Under the pieces are notes generated by a model. It did no database searches, was not told the origin of the DNA, and saw nothing but the letters and a program-made list of their open reading frames with translations. A program made the translations under genes and the position numbers. Positions 1 through 8,765 of a stretch of 64,000 bases of DNA are shown in pieces. The DNA comes from Paenactinomyces guangxiensis (GTDB taxonomy: Bacteria > Bacillota > Bacilli > Thermoactinomycetales > Thermoactinomycetaceae). The DNA lies in NCBI RefSeq assembly GCF_016055185.1, contig NZ_JAECVR010000005.1, forward strand, positions 124,001 to 188,000, in the 5' to 3' direction. Position 1 is the stretch's first letter; each line of letters begins with the position of its first letter.

Positions 1-1083
1 ACTTACCGGATTCGCCGCAATCGTCTGGGTGAGTGGGTGGCGGTGAAGGGATCACAACTGGATCAAGCGCTAAAGCAGGAAGCCTGTCTCCGGCTGGCCA
101 GAGAAACGGTGTATGACTCTGTCTATGTGTTTCAGCATCCGAATGAAGCGGCCTGCCAGCAGCAACTGGATCATATAACCAAGAAAATCGAATCGTTGGA
201 ACAAGAGATATCTGTTGGTTTGGCAGAATTTTTTCGCCCTTATATTCCTGTACTGCAAACATGGGTACAGAAACTGGCCCACTTTGATCTCCAGTGGGCT
301 CGCATCCGGGCCGCGCAAATCTGGCAGGGAGTCAAGCCGGAGCACTCGGAGGAACTTTTTGAAATTGACCGGGGATTTCATCCGGTAATTGCCCGGCACC
401 TGCGTGAAACAGGGCTGTCTGTGACACCGGTCCAATTGACGTTGAGACGGGGCGTAACAGTGATTATCGGCCCCAACATGGGCGGGAAAACCGTTGCGTT
501 AAAGACGGCCGGAATCATCGCCGTACTGGCGGGATACGGCTTCTTTGTACCGGCAGCCGCTTGTAAGATACCGCTTTTCCCGTGGGTAACCAGCTTGATT
601 GGAGACAGACAAAATGTAAATCAGGGGTTAAGCAGTTTTGGAGCAGAGATAGCGCGTTTGAGCAAGTGGGTCAGGCGGAAAGAAGAAGGATTGTTGTTGC
701 TGGATGAACTAGGCAGAGGGACCAACCCCGTTGAGGGGGCAGCCCTTTCGCAGGCTGTGACGAAATATTTCATCGATGCCGGAAAGTGGGTAGTTCATGT
801 CACGCACTATCGAGAAGTGATAGTGATAGAGGGAATTCAAGGGTACCGGGTGGCGGGGATTCAACTGAAACATTTACAAGAGAGAATGGCTGGCCATCCC
901 GGTCAGATTCACCGTTTATTACAGGAACAAATGGATTACCGGCTCATTCCGCTGCAAAAAACGGATTCCCTGCCGGAACAGGCGATTGTGATTGCCGAGG
1001 CACTGGGTCTTGATCCAATCATTACTCAAGAGGCAAAAAGACTGGTAAATAAAGAGAGAGGGGAGGAGTATGATGGATCATAA
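1..1083 (+). CDS. MutS-like ATPase of the lysine aminomutase cluster (5' truncated by window edge)
   Basis: The frame is open from base 1, so the start lies outside the window and 360 C-terminal residues are visible. They form a MutS-type ABC ATPase: P-loop GPNMGGKT at about visible residue 157, the signature SSFGAEIARL, Walker B LLLLDELGRGT and the switch histidine in VVHVTHYREV. No mismatch-binding domain is seen, although upstream sequence is missing. The stop overlaps kamD by 14 bases, implying translational coupling. MutS-like genes next to kamD/kamE are known from clostridial and fusobacterial lysine fermentation clusters (kamC in some annotations), where a role in aminomutase maintenance has been suggested. 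That role is inferred from context, not shown here. Confidence 0.85.
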   Translation, partial: TYRIRRNRLGEWVAVKGSQLDQALKQEACLRLARETVYDSVYVFQHPNEAACQQQLDHITKKIESLEQEISVGLAEFFRPYIPVLQTWVQKLAHFDLQWARIRAAQIWQGVKPEHSEELFEIDRGFHPVIARHLRETGLSVTPVQLTLRRGVTVIIGPNMGGKTVALKTAGIIAVLAGYGFFVPAAACKIPLFPWVTSLIGDRQNVNQGLSSFGAEIARLSKWVRRKEEGLLLLDELGRGTNPVEGAALSQAVTKYFIDAGKWVVHVTHYREVIVIEGIQGYRVAGIQLKHLQERMAGHPGQIHRLLQEQMDYRLIPLQKTDSLPEQAIVIAEALGLDPIITQEAKRLVNKERGEEYDGS

Positions 1084-2677
1084 ATTGCGGCTCGACCCGG
1101 AGCAAATTGACCGTGCCAGACGGGCCGCGGCTGAAATTGCCCGTGGTGTGGACCGGTTTATCTCCAGCCGGACAACCGTGGCCATAGAGAGAACGGTTCT
1201 AAGATTGATGGGGATTGACGGAGTGGACAGCCAATACATCCCGCTCCCCAATGTGGTGATTGATCATTTGCTGGACAGAGGTTTGCTGGAATCAGGAGCA
1301 GCCACATGGGTGATTCATGCGATGTTGCATTTGGGCTTGCCGGCGCAAACAATCGCTGAACAAGTAGCCGCCGGGTCGCTGGACCTCGGAAATGTACCAT
1401 GGGCTGACCGCAGAGAGGTGGAAGCGAAGGGGCGTGAAGTTGCCCGCAAAGGATTGGATCGGGTCCGGGCCAACCGGTTGCACCGCGACCAGCTGATCAA
1501 ACGGTTGGGAGAGGGAAAGAAGCCCTACCTGTATGTGATTGTGGCTACGGGAGATATTTATGAAGATGTTGTACAGGGGAAATCAGCAGCACGCCAGGGG
1601 GCTGACATTATTGCTGTCATCCGCAGTACCGGGCAGAGCTTAATTGACTATGTGCCTTACGGGGCGACTCGTGAGGGGTATGGCGGCACGTATGCGACCC
1701 AGGAAAACTTCCGCATCATGCGGAAAGCCCTGGATGAAGTGGGCGAAGAAGTGGGCCGCTATATCCGGCTTTGCAATTACTGTTCAGGGTTGTGTATGCC
1801 GGAGATCGCCGCCATGGGGGCATTGGAACGTCTGGATGTCATGTTAAATGATGCCCTGTACGGAATTTTGTTTCGGGATATCAATATGCAACGAACATTG
1901 ATCGACCAGGCATTTTCACGCATGATCAACAGTTATGCCGGGATTATGATCAACACAGGTGAAGATAATTATCTGACAACTGCCGATGCTGTGGAGGCGG
2001 CACATACCGTGCTGGCTTCACAGTTCATCAATGAACAGCTTGCTCTTCTCTCCGGTTTGCCGCCCGAACAGATGGGGTTGGGGCACGCCTGTGAGATCAA
2101 CCCTGATCTTGAAGACGGGTTACTGATGGAAATTGCCCAGGCGCAGATGTCCCGGCAGATCTTCCCTGATGCACCACTGAAATATATGCCCCCGACCAAG
2201 CATATGACCGGAAATATTTTTAAGGGGCATATTCAGGACGCCATGTTTAATCTTGTCAGCATCCTGACAGGGCAAGGGGTGCAATTGCTCGGCATGATGA
2301 CGGAGGCGATGCATACCCCGCATATTCACGACCGGCAACTGGCAATAGAAAATGCACAGTATATTTTTAACAACGCACGCCATCTCGGAGAAGAGTTGCT
2401 GTTCCGGCCTGACGGGCGCATCGAAAAGCGGGCCAGGCATGTATTGCAAAAGGCGGTGGAAATGCTGGAGGAAGTAGAAAGGATCGGCTTGTTCACAGCA
2501 TTGGAAAACGGAATGCTTGCCGATGTAAAACGCTCATTCACCGGCGGCAAAGGATTGCATGGTGTACTGGACAAAGGGATTGAGTACTACAATCCGTTTG
2601 AAGAAGAATTGCGGAACCGCCTTGGACTTCGGCAGAGGGAGGGTTCTTCCGATGAGCGTGGACTTTACACGGGTTAA
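1070..2677 (+). CDS. kamD: Lysine 5,6-aminomutase alpha subunit
   Basis: The 535-residue product matches the large TIM-barrel subunit of the adenosylcobalamin- and PLP-dependent D-lysine/L-beta-lysine 5,6-aminomutase, which moves the terminal amino group to give 2,5- or 3,5-diaminohexanoate. Family-typical stretches include IAVIRSTGQSLIDYVPYGAT, CNYCSGLCMPEIAAMGALER and a central MPPTKHMTGNIFKGH segment. The start is the first of two ATGs (ATGATG) directly after a GGGGAGGAG ribosome binding site. The gene overlaps the MutS-like gene upstream and the true start of kamE downstream by 26 bases, so the three are almost certainly one transcript. The length agrees with the family. Confidence 0.93.
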   Translation: MMDHKLRLDPEQIDRARRAAAEIARGVDRFISSRTTVAIERTVLRLMGIDGVDSQYIPLPNVVIDHLLDRGLLESGAATWVIHAMLHLGLPAQTIAEQVAAGSLDLGNVPWADRREVEAKGREVARKGLDRVRANRLHRDQLIKRLGEGKKPYLYVIVATGDIYEDVVQGKSAARQGADIIAVIRSTGQSLIDYVPYGATREGYGGTYATQENFRIMRKALDEVGEEVGRYIRLCNYCSGLCMPEIAAMGALERLDVMLNDALYGILFRDINMQRTLIDQAFSRMINSYAGIMINTGEDNYLTTADAVEAAHTVLASQFINEQLALLSGLPPEQMGLGHACEINPDLEDGLLMEIAQAQMSRQIFPDAPLKYMPPTKHMTGNIFKGHIQDAMFNLVSILTGQGVQLLGMMTEAMHTPHIHDRQLAIENAQYIFNNARHLGEELLFRPDGRIEKRARHVLQKAVEMLEEVERIGLFTALENGMLADVKRSFTGGKGLHGVLDKGIEYYNPFEEELRNRLGLRQREGSSDERGLYTG

Positions 2678-3431
2678 ACCGTACGGGGATACGATCAACG
2701 ATGGAGCCGTTCAGCTAAGCTTCTCCCTTCCCGTTCCTTATGGAGAAGAAGCCCGGGAAGCGGCTCGGCAGTTAACAGAAAAAATGGGGCTGGCCGAGCC
2801 GCAGGTTTACCATATGAAAGACCTGGGGGAAGGATATACCTATTTCATCGTCTACGGGAAGTGTCAACATACAGTGGACTTTTCGTCGATCCGCGTCCCC
2901 AAAGTTGAGAGCAAAGGTATGGACTTTTACGAAATTAATGCTTTCATTCGCGAACAGATCGGCCGCAAGCTGGTGGTACTCGGTGCCTGTACGGGTACGG
3001 ATGCCCATACGGTGGGGATTGATGCCATCATGAATATGAAAGGGTATCATGGTGAATACGGTTTGGAACGTTATCCCGAGATTGACGCTTATAATTTGGG
3101 AAGCCAGGTGGAAAATGAGGAATTGGTAGCCAAAGCGATTGAAATGAATGCAGACGTTTTGCTTGTTTCCCAGGTGGTGACGCAAAAAGGGGTTCATGTC
3201 ACTAATTTGACCCAACTGGTTGAAATTGTTGAAGCAGAAGGACTGCGTGACCGTCTCCTGCTGATTTGCGGCGGCCCGCGAATCAATCATGAACTGGCGC
3301 TGGAGCTGGGTTATGATGCCGGTTTCGGGCCCGGGACATTAGCTCCTGAGGTGGCTTCCTATTTCGTACAGGAAATTGCCCGCCGCCAAAAAAATGCTGG
3401 CATCAATGAAAGAGAGCTGTCCCTGGGGTGA
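2652..3431 (+). CDS. kamE: Lysine 5,6-aminomutase beta (B12-binding) subunit
   Basis: The 259-residue small subunit carries the cobalamin-binding Rossmann domain. The DxHxxG signature is DAHTVG with the axial histidine at about residue 119. Lys130 (in NMKGYHG) follows 11 residues later, the spacing I recall between the B12 histidine and the PLP-binding lysine of the clostridial enzyme (His133/Lys144). An in-frame extension to 2559 exists, but the ATG at 2652 is preferred: it follows GGGAGG, gives the family N-terminus (MSVDFTRVKPYGDT) and overlaps kamD by 26 bases. The product pairs with KamD to form the active enzyme. Confidence 0.93.
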   Translation: MSVDFTRVKPYGDTINDGAVQLSFSLPVPYGEEAREAARQLTEKMGLAEPQVYHMKDLGEGYTYFIVYGKCQHTVDFSSIRVPKVESKGMDFYEINAFIREQIGRKLVVLGACTGTDAHTVGIDAIMNMKGYHGEYGLERYPEIDAYNLGSQVENEELVAKAIEMNADVLLVSQVVTQKGVHVTNLTQLVEIVEAEGLRDRLLLICGGPRINHELALELGYDAGFGPGTLAPEVASYFVQEIARRQKNAGINERELSLG

Positions 3432-3439
3432 CAGCTCTC
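3412..3439 (+). terminator. Hairpin at the end of the kam operon
   Basis: A perfect 10-bp stem (GAGAGCTGTC / GACAGCTCTC) with an 8-base loop includes the kamE stop codon. No T-run follows, so this may be a factor-assisted terminator or a 3'-end stabiliser rather than a classical intrinsic terminator. Confidence 0.5.
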
Positions 3440-3488
3440 CCGCTGTTTCAAGGCCCGGAAAGACCGGGTAAGGAATGCTCCCCGACCC

Positions 3489-3954
3489 TTACTTCTTTGA
3501 ACCCTTCGTCCCATAATCTATGATGTCTACTTTTACACTATAGTTTACTTTCGGTTCACTAAATCGTTTGTCCCAATCTTTTTTTACTTTTTGCCATACT
3601 TTGGGATATTGAATTCTTAGCTGGTCGTTAAATCCGGCAACGTCTGCTTTGTACTCCTTCTGTATTTTCCTGAGGGCTTGATCGACCAAACTCCTTATTT
3701 CATTTTGTAATGATTTTTCCGCTTTTTTCAGGACTTCTGTTTGCATGGTTAAGGTGAACAAATTTCTTTTTTTATACCCTGCTCCTTCCTCCTCCAAGTC
3801 CTTGTCAGGGGTTGTTTCTTCTCCTGTGTCTAATGCATCGGCTATCTTTAAGGACAGATCGTCAATTTCCACACGATCCTAGCATCCGGTAACAAAAAAG
3901 AGGAGCAGCAACACAACGAACAATGGGAGTCGTTTGCTATGATTTTGATTCACA
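3489..3954 (-). pseudogene. gerAC: Broken gerAC-type germinant receptor lipoprotein
   Basis: The C-terminal 127 codons match the end of Ger(x)C lipoproteins (KADVAGFNDQLRIQYPKVW, then VKKDWDKRF). Upstream in the same frame, from a GTG at 3954 after AAGGGGG, lies a lipoprotein signal peptide ending in the lipobox VTGC. The next codon is TAG, exactly where the family has Trp in its GCWD motif, so a single TGG-to-TAG change is the simplest explanation. The reading frame then continues DRVEIDDLSL, as in intact homologues. The whole is about 155 codons against a family length of roughly 370-400, so most of the central domain is also deleted. It is the third gene of a decayed gerA-type operon. Confidence 0.88.
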
Positions 3955-4031
3955 TGTTTTCCCCCTTACTTTTGCGATTAACAGCAGGAGAAGCGGCAGC
4001 AAACCGGCTATAAACAATGTGGCATTTGAGA

Positions 4032-5033
4032 TCATATCCCCAGTTTAAACAGGTCGTTTAAATTTTTCGGGAACATGGCAATGATGTATATCACCGGCAG
4101 CAAACCATACACAAAGGGATGGTCCTGTTTTTTGAAAAGTTGCGCCAGACCGAGAGCGGCAGCATAGTGCATGATGGTATAGGAAGCGAAAAATTGCAGA
4201 ATCCAGACCGCGAACAGAAAAGACTCAAAGCGTTCAAAAACGATCCCGGGCACTTCAAAGGCCCTGATCAGATCGACGGTTGGCCATGTCTTAATGATGA
4301 CTGCATCTACCGATAATACACCGATCACAATGACCACTGTGGTCAGGTAGAAAAGCAGGGGAAAACCAATCCCGACCAGAACAGTTTTGACGGCTTTTTT
4401 CGGCTCTTTCATAAACGCTGTCACGATGAGCATAATTTCAAAACCTGAGTAAGAGAGGCTGGTTGTTTTTATCCCTTTCAGCACTGGTTCCACTCCCAAT
4501 CCCAGCACCGGGCGCAGGTTATCGATCTCAAAAATTTTCAAGCTCATAAAGGCAACCAGAAAGAAAGTGACTACGGTAATGGGCAGGATGATTTCAAACA
4601 AGCGGGCCATAGGGTTGATTCCGCTGACAATCAGGAACGTGCTCTAAAAGGTCATCATGGTTACCTCGACAGGGTATTTTGCAGCAGGAACAACTTGGTC
4701 ACTTCTGCCATCGCCCGTACTTCAAATGCGGCGACCGCAATTAAGTAAATCACCAGAAACAGGCTGAGCAACCGGCCGACCCATTTTCCGACAATTACCT
4801 GGCTGTACTGATAAAAGGTTTTTCCCGGAAACCGCTGACTCAGTTTGGCACCGATCATCCCGGCAATCATCGCGATCAGTCCGCCATGAATCACCGCATT
4901 CCAGACATCGGGAGTTTTCATCTTTTCCACAGCTGTTTCTCGGCAGAGTCAGGATTCCCACTCCGAGAATGTAACAAGTGACGATAACAGCTGCCTGTGT
5001 ATTTTTAATCTGGTCTTTCGGATTGGTAATCAC
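4032..5033 (-). pseudogene. gerAB: Broken gerAB-type germinant receptor permease
   Basis: GerAB-like membrane protein sequence is spread over three frames. The N-terminus starts from a GTG at 5033 and reads VITNPKDQIKNTQAAV and YILGVGILTLPR. The middle (4661-4930) reads TPDVWNAVIHGGLIAMIAG. The C-terminal half (4032-4610) reads SLSYSGFEIMLIVTAFMKEP and PVIYIIAMFPKNLNDL. At least two frameshifts separate the pieces, and an in-frame TAG precedes the last one. Concatenated, they give about 330 residues with alternating hydrophobic helices, close to the family's ~365, so this gene decayed by point indels rather than a large deletion. It lies 23 bases after the gerAA remnant. Confidence 0.88.
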
Positions 5034-5056
5034 CTCATGCCCACTCCCTTTGTCTG

Positions 5057-5811
5057 TTAAATCTTTCCTTTTCGGTCCGGATCTTTTGGATGCAGCATTT
5101 TCGGGCGTCGTTTCATTTTCAACAACGGCAGGCGCACGATAAAATCCTTCCAATCGCTCAAACGATAAGGAATTGCCGGTGTCGCATAAGGGACGCCGAA
5201 ACTTTTCAGCTTCACAACATGAATAGCGATCATGAGAAAAAACAAAATCACCCCGTACAAACCCAACACAGTGGCGAAAAACATGGAGACAAAGCGAAGC
5301 CACCGAAGGGCAATCCCGGCTCCATACTGGGGAATCGCAAAGGAAGAAACAGGATGATAACCTCTGATGACCCGTCGATGATCAGGGCTGTAGCTCCTGT
5401 CAGTACTTCTGATATGAGATCCTGTAAGGTATGTACTTCTTGTATGACACCGACCGATAACACATGATTTTTGATAAATTCTTTCAAGCCAGCATCTTTC
5501 CCGGGTGTTTGCTCCTGTTTATACGCCTCTGAAAGATCTAACATCAGTGATTTCATAATATGCTTATCGATCAGATCCTTATCTGCCAGCCCATCGATAA
5601 AAATAAGCGCTGCCCGGGTATTTGTCCGCCCGATGATAAACTCCCGAATATTCACATCGGAGTTATGGCCGATCATCTGCCGGACAAGTTCCAAATTGGA
5701 GGTTAAATTGCTTGTCAAAACGCTGGTTGGTTTATCCTTTTCCGGTATTTTATTTTCCGTTTGACGGGATTTTATCATCTGCTTGAGTTTTTTTATTTTC
5801 CGCCACTTCAA
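5057..5811 (-). pseudogene. gerAA: Broken gerAA-type germinant receptor subunit with internal deletion
   Basis: The N-terminal part (to about 5370) matches GerAA soluble domains: NSDVNIREFIIGRTNTRAAL, IDGLADKDLIDKHI and [15 protein letters not shown]. The C-terminal part is in another frame and matches the last GerAA membrane segments ([35 protein letters not shown]). Intact GerAA is about 480-500 residues; only about 250 codons remain, so roughly 200 residues are missing from the middle and the junction is out of frame. The probable start is a TTG at 5811 with a poor ribosome binding site. As first gene of the remnant operon, its loss alone would disable the receptor. Confidence 0.88.
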
Positions 5812-5848
5812 CCGAAAATCACTCTTTCTTTTTTAGGTGCGAATCCAG

Positions 5849-5944
5849 TCAAAAAACTTTGAAATACTGTATGACCATAAACACGATAAAAGCCTGTAAA
5901 AAAATGTTCCAGTCAGGCAAATAGGAAATAACGGCCTGCCACAT
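5849..5944 (-). CDS. Small putative membrane peptide upstream of the ger remnant
   Basis: This 31-codon ORF starts at an ATG preceded by GAGAGGTGATCAC. It encodes a short polar start (MWQAVISYLPDW) and one hydrophobic helix (FLQAFIVFMVIQYF). It stops in a run of six T; slipping one base there would extend it by FDWIRT, so it too may be frameshifted. It shares strand and position with a possible first gene of the gerA-type operon. Small hydrophobic accessory subunits are known next to some Bacillus germinant receptor operons, but I see no specific family motif. It may be non-coding. Confidence 0.35.
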   Translation of the reverse strand: MWQAVISYLPDWNIFLQAFIVFMVIQYFKVF

Positions 5945-6039
5945 GTGATCACCTCTCGATTAGAGTGTGCATCTAAAGAAATTCCATATAAAGCAGATAG
6001 ATACAGAATGAAAAAGCGAACATGATTTAAAAAATAAAG

Positions 6040-6088
6040 TGAATGAATAATCACTCATTCCGTGTTACAATAAGAGTAATGATATAAT
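6040..6088 (+). promoter_or_regulatory. FadR-type operator and promoter of fadF
   Basis: Bases 6040-6060 hold TGAATGA, TAATCA and CTCATTC in the arrangement of the Bacillus FadR operator (as I recall it, TGAATGAnTAnTCATTCA), with a short insertion in the second half. A TATAAT -10 hexamer sits at 6083-6088, so the operator would cover the -35 region. FadR is the acyl-CoA-responsive TetR-family repressor of beta-oxidation, and fadF belongs to its regulon in Bacillus subtilis. The TetR gene at 25998 is a candidate regulator here. Confidence 0.65.
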
Positions 6089-6162
6089 GGAAACGGATTC
6101 ATTCTACATAACCGCGCAGGTATTTTCTGAATCTGCGCAACAGAGGGAAAGGGGAGAAATCA

Positions 6163-8244
6163 ATGTCTGCTTTGCAGGTGTTTCATCTGGTTGCTTTTCT
6201 GGCTGTTGCCGCTTATGCCGTATACCTCTTTGCAAACGTGGTATACAAACGCTATATGTATGTGCGTTTGGGAAAGCCCGCAGACTTTAACCTGGACTTA
6301 AAGCAAAGCCTGAATGAAGTCCTGATCAACGTGTTTGGGCAAAAAAAGCTGCTCAAAGATAAAAAAAGCGGCATCATGCATGTGGTGATGTTTTATGGTT
6401 TCATCATCATTCAATTTGGAGCCATCGACCTCTTTATCAAAGGGTTGGCACCGGGGAATCACTTGCCGTTTCCAGCTTATCATGCCTTTACCTTCATGCA
6501 GGAAATCACAACTTTTCTTGTCTTGTTAGCTACGATCTATGCCTACTACCGCCGCTATGTGGAAAAGATTCCACGTCTGAAACGTGGCTTTAAATCAGGG
6601 CTGGTTATTATTTTTCTTTCTTCTTTGATGGCGTCGATCTTATTCTCTGCCGCTTTTGAAAAAATCTGGTTTGGACATGGGTTCACCTGGTACACACCGG
6701 TCTCGTCGCTGTTGGCGATGCCGTTTGCCGGATGGATGAGCCAGGCGGCCGGGCAAGCATGGTTCTATGTAAGCTGGTGGGTACATGCGCTCGTTTTGTT
6801 CAGTTTTCTGGTATATGTCCCTCAATCAAAGCACTTCCACTTACTCGTGGCACCGTTAAACGTCTTTCTCAAAAGACAGCAGCCCCCGGCCAAACTTTCC
6901 CTGATTGATTTTGAAGATGAGTCGGTGGAAGAATACGGGGTCGGCAAAATTGAAGACTTTAACCAAAAGCAGTTGATCGATTTGTATGCCTGTGTTGAAT
7001 GTGGGCGCTGTACCAATGTATGCCCGGCGGCAGGCACAGGAAAAATGCTGTCTCCGATGGATTTGCTGGTAAAAATGCGCGATCACCTGACCGTCAAAGG
7101 GGCGGCCATCACTTCCAAGTCCCCCTGGGTTCCCAATTTCGCCTTTGCCGGAACCAACCAGGCGGCACTGGAGACGGCGGTATCGGGGGAGGACGGCTCT
7201 GTCCGGTTGATTGGCGACGTGATTACCGAGCAGGAGCTGTGGGCTTGCACCACTTGCCGCAACTGTGAAGACGCTTGTCCTGTCATGAACGAACATGTGG
7301 ATAAAATTATTGATATGCGCCGCTTTCTCGTCATGACCGAGGGGAAAATGAGTCCTGAAGCCTCGCGGACTTTCTCCAATATTGAGCGGCAGGGAAATCC
7401 GTGGGGAATCAGCCGGAAAGACCGTGACAAATGGTCGGAAGACGCCGAAGTACCCGTGCCGACGGTCAAAAAGGAAAAAGAATTTGAATATCTGTTTTTT
7501 GTCGGCTCCATGGGTTCATACGATAACCGCAGCCAAAAAATCAGCCGTGCTCTGGTAAAACTTCTAAACCATGCCGGCGTAAAATTTGCGATCCTCGGCA
7601 ATAAAGAGAAAAACTCCGGAGATACCGCCAGGCGGATGGGAAATGAATTTTTATTCCAACAATTGGCGATGGATAATATCTCTCTGTTTGAAAAGCATGA
7701 AGTAAAGAAGATTATCACGATTGATCCCCATGCGTATAACACATTTAAAAATGAATATCCGGATCTTGGCCTTCAGGCGGAGGTGTATCACCATACCGAA
7801 GTACTCGCTGATCTGATTCACCAGGGTCGCCTCAAACCGGTGAAAGAAGTCAAAGAGCGCATCACTTACCACGATTCCTGTTATCTGGGCCGTTACAACG
7901 GCGGTTACGAGGCACCACGCTACATTCTTCAGCAAATCCCGGGTGTCGAACTGGCAGAAATGAACCGGAACCGCGAAAACGGCATGTGCTGTGGTGCCGG
8001 CGGCGGAATGATGTGGATGGAGGAAACTGAAGGAGTTCGTGTCAACGTAGCCCGAACCGAGCAGGCACTTGAAGTAAACCCCAGCTTGATCGGCAGTGCA
8101 TGTCCATACTGTCTCACCATGCTCTCAGACGGTACGAAAGCGAAAGAAGTGGAAGATCGTGTGAAAACGATGGATGTAGCGGAGATTTTAGCTCTGTCGA
8201 TTGATTTTGAAAGTGAAGCAGAAGTGGACGAAGTTGTCCATTAA
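6163..8244 (+). CDS. fadF: FadF-type membrane iron-sulfur oxidoreductase (electron transfer from acyl-CoA dehydrogenation)
   Basis: The 693-residue protein has a heterodisulfide-reductase-like plan. Five or six hydrophobic helices fill roughly the first 240 residues (nitrate reductase gamma-like). Two CxxCxxCxxxCP clusters follow (CVECGRCTNVCP near residue 275, CTTCRNCEDACP near 363), then two CCG-type domains (YHDSCYLGRYNGG; NGMCCGAGGGMMW). It probably passes electrons from ETF or acyl-CoA dehydrogenases to the quinone pool. The start follows GAAAGGGGAGAAATCA. Its FadR-type operator and its position upstream of acyl-CoA dehydrogenase genes and rpoE fit FadF (YwjF) of Bacillus. A terminator follows directly, so it is monocistronic. 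Confidence 0.88.
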   Translation: MSALQVFHLVAFLAVAAYAVYLFANVVYKRYMYVRLGKPADFNLDLKQSLNEVLINVFGQKKLLKDKKSGIMHVVMFYGFIIIQFGAIDLFIKGLAPGNHLPFPAYHAFTFMQEITTFLVLLATIYAYYRRYVEKIPRLKRGFKSGLVIIFLSSLMASILFSAAFEKIWFGHGFTWYTPVSSLLAMPFAGWMSQAAGQAWFYVSWWVHALVLFSFLVYVPQSKHFHLLVAPLNVFLKRQQPPAKLSLIDFEDESVEEYGVGKIEDFNQKQLIDLYACVECGRCTNVCPAAGTGKMLSPMDLLVKMRDHLTVKGAAITSKSPWVPNFAFAGTNQAALETAVSGEDGSVRLIGDVITEQELWACTTCRNCEDACPVMNEHVDKIIDMRRFLVMTEGKMSPEASRTFSNIERQGNPWGISRKDRDKWSEDAEVPVPTVKKEKEFEYLFFVGSMGSYDNRSQKISRALVKLLNHAGVKFAILGNKEKNSGDTARRMGNEFLFQQLAMDNISLFEKHEVKKIITIDPHAYNTFKNEYPDLGLQAEVYHHTEVLADLIHQGRLKPVKEVKERITYHDSCYLGRYNGGYEAPRYILQQIPGVELAEMNRNRENGMCCGAGGGMMWMEETEGVRVNVARTEQALEVNPSLIGSACPYCLTMLSDGTKAKEVEDRVKTMDVAEILALSIDFESEAEVDEVVH

Positions 8245-8272
8245 TATAAAATAACGATAAAGAACCACAGGT

Positions 8273-8308
8273 AAGCACTCTCAAGCATTCTATCGAGAGT
8301 GCTTTTCT
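8273..8308 (+). terminator. Intrinsic terminator of fadF
   Basis: A 10-bp stem AAGCACTCTC / GAGAGTGCTT with a 12-base loop is followed by TTCTTG, 28 bases after the fadF stop. Confidence 0.8.
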
Positions 8309-8369
8309 TGTAAAGGCAGAGCCGGGTTTTTTTAAGAAACGCTCATGACTTGGCGACACAACCCTGGGA

Positions 8370-8580
8370 TGAAAGTTTAATCATGTCGGGGAGGCAGGTT
8401 TTCTGGGGAGCGATTTTTGGCGCCTGACCGAGCGGAAAAACGACGGAGAGGGAAAAGCGGATCAACTGCTTTCTTGAAGACATCGACCCCGCTTTGATCC
8501 GCCCCTCGGAGTCGTTTTGGAGCGGCCATCTCTATCGCCAATCTGAGCGAGACAGAAATCCTCCTCGTGGACACACTTAC
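8370..8580. repeat. Dispersed inverted-repeat element, copy 1
   Basis: The left end (TGAAAGTTTAATCATGTCGGG, then AGGCAGGTTTTCTGGGGAG) and the right end (CGCCAATCTGAGCGAGACAG, then AAATCCT) are imperfect inverted repeats of each other. An internal stem pairs ACGACggaGAGGG with CCCTCggaGTCGT, and inside that GCGGATCAA pairs with TTGATCCGC, so one strand can fold into a single long hairpin. The element is strongly similar to 23590-23830 and shares its right end with 33271-33318. There is no transposase; it resembles a MITE or a large REP-like unit. Confidence 0.8.
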
Positions 8581-8603
8581 TTAGAAAGAAGAGGATTTTT
8601 TCT

Positions 8604-8765
8604 ATGAGATATACAAGAGTTGTGGAAGAAGCCGATGAAGTGCCAATGTGGGAATTGCAGGTGAGAAACCGGGAGCTTTTTCAAAAATATTCACCCAAAC
8701 GGACAGTAAGTAAAAATAAGCACTCTTCGCCAAGGAGGATGAAGAGTGCTTTTGCCATTGGATAA
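8604..8765 (+). CDS. Small hypothetical ORF after repeat copy 1
   Basis: This 53-codon ATG frame (MRYTRVVEEADEVPMWELQV at the start) has a weak AGAGGA upstream. Its last third runs through the fabH terminator hairpin, so that part is unlikely to be conserved. I recognise no family. It could be the start of a gene cut off by rearrangement near the repeat, or chance. Confidence 0.2.
   Translation: MRYTRVVEEADEVPMWELQVRNRELFQKYSPKRTVSKNKHSSPRRMKSAFAIG
8718..8751 (-). terminator. Intrinsic terminator of the fabH paralogue
   Basis: An 11-bp stem AAGCACTCTTC / GAAGAGTGCTT is followed, on the minus strand, by ATTTTTACTT. It lies 15 bases beyond the fabH stop. Confidence 0.8.

Noticed and set aside
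60..3300. Long antisense frames opposite the MutS-like, kamD and kamE genes
   Set aside because: They lie wholly inside convincing genes, lack ribosome binding sites and show no family features.
8377..8574. Short frames within repeat copies 1 and 2 (also 23577-24002)
   Set aside because: They arise from the inverted-repeat sequence itself, appear in several frames at once and have no ribosome binding sites.
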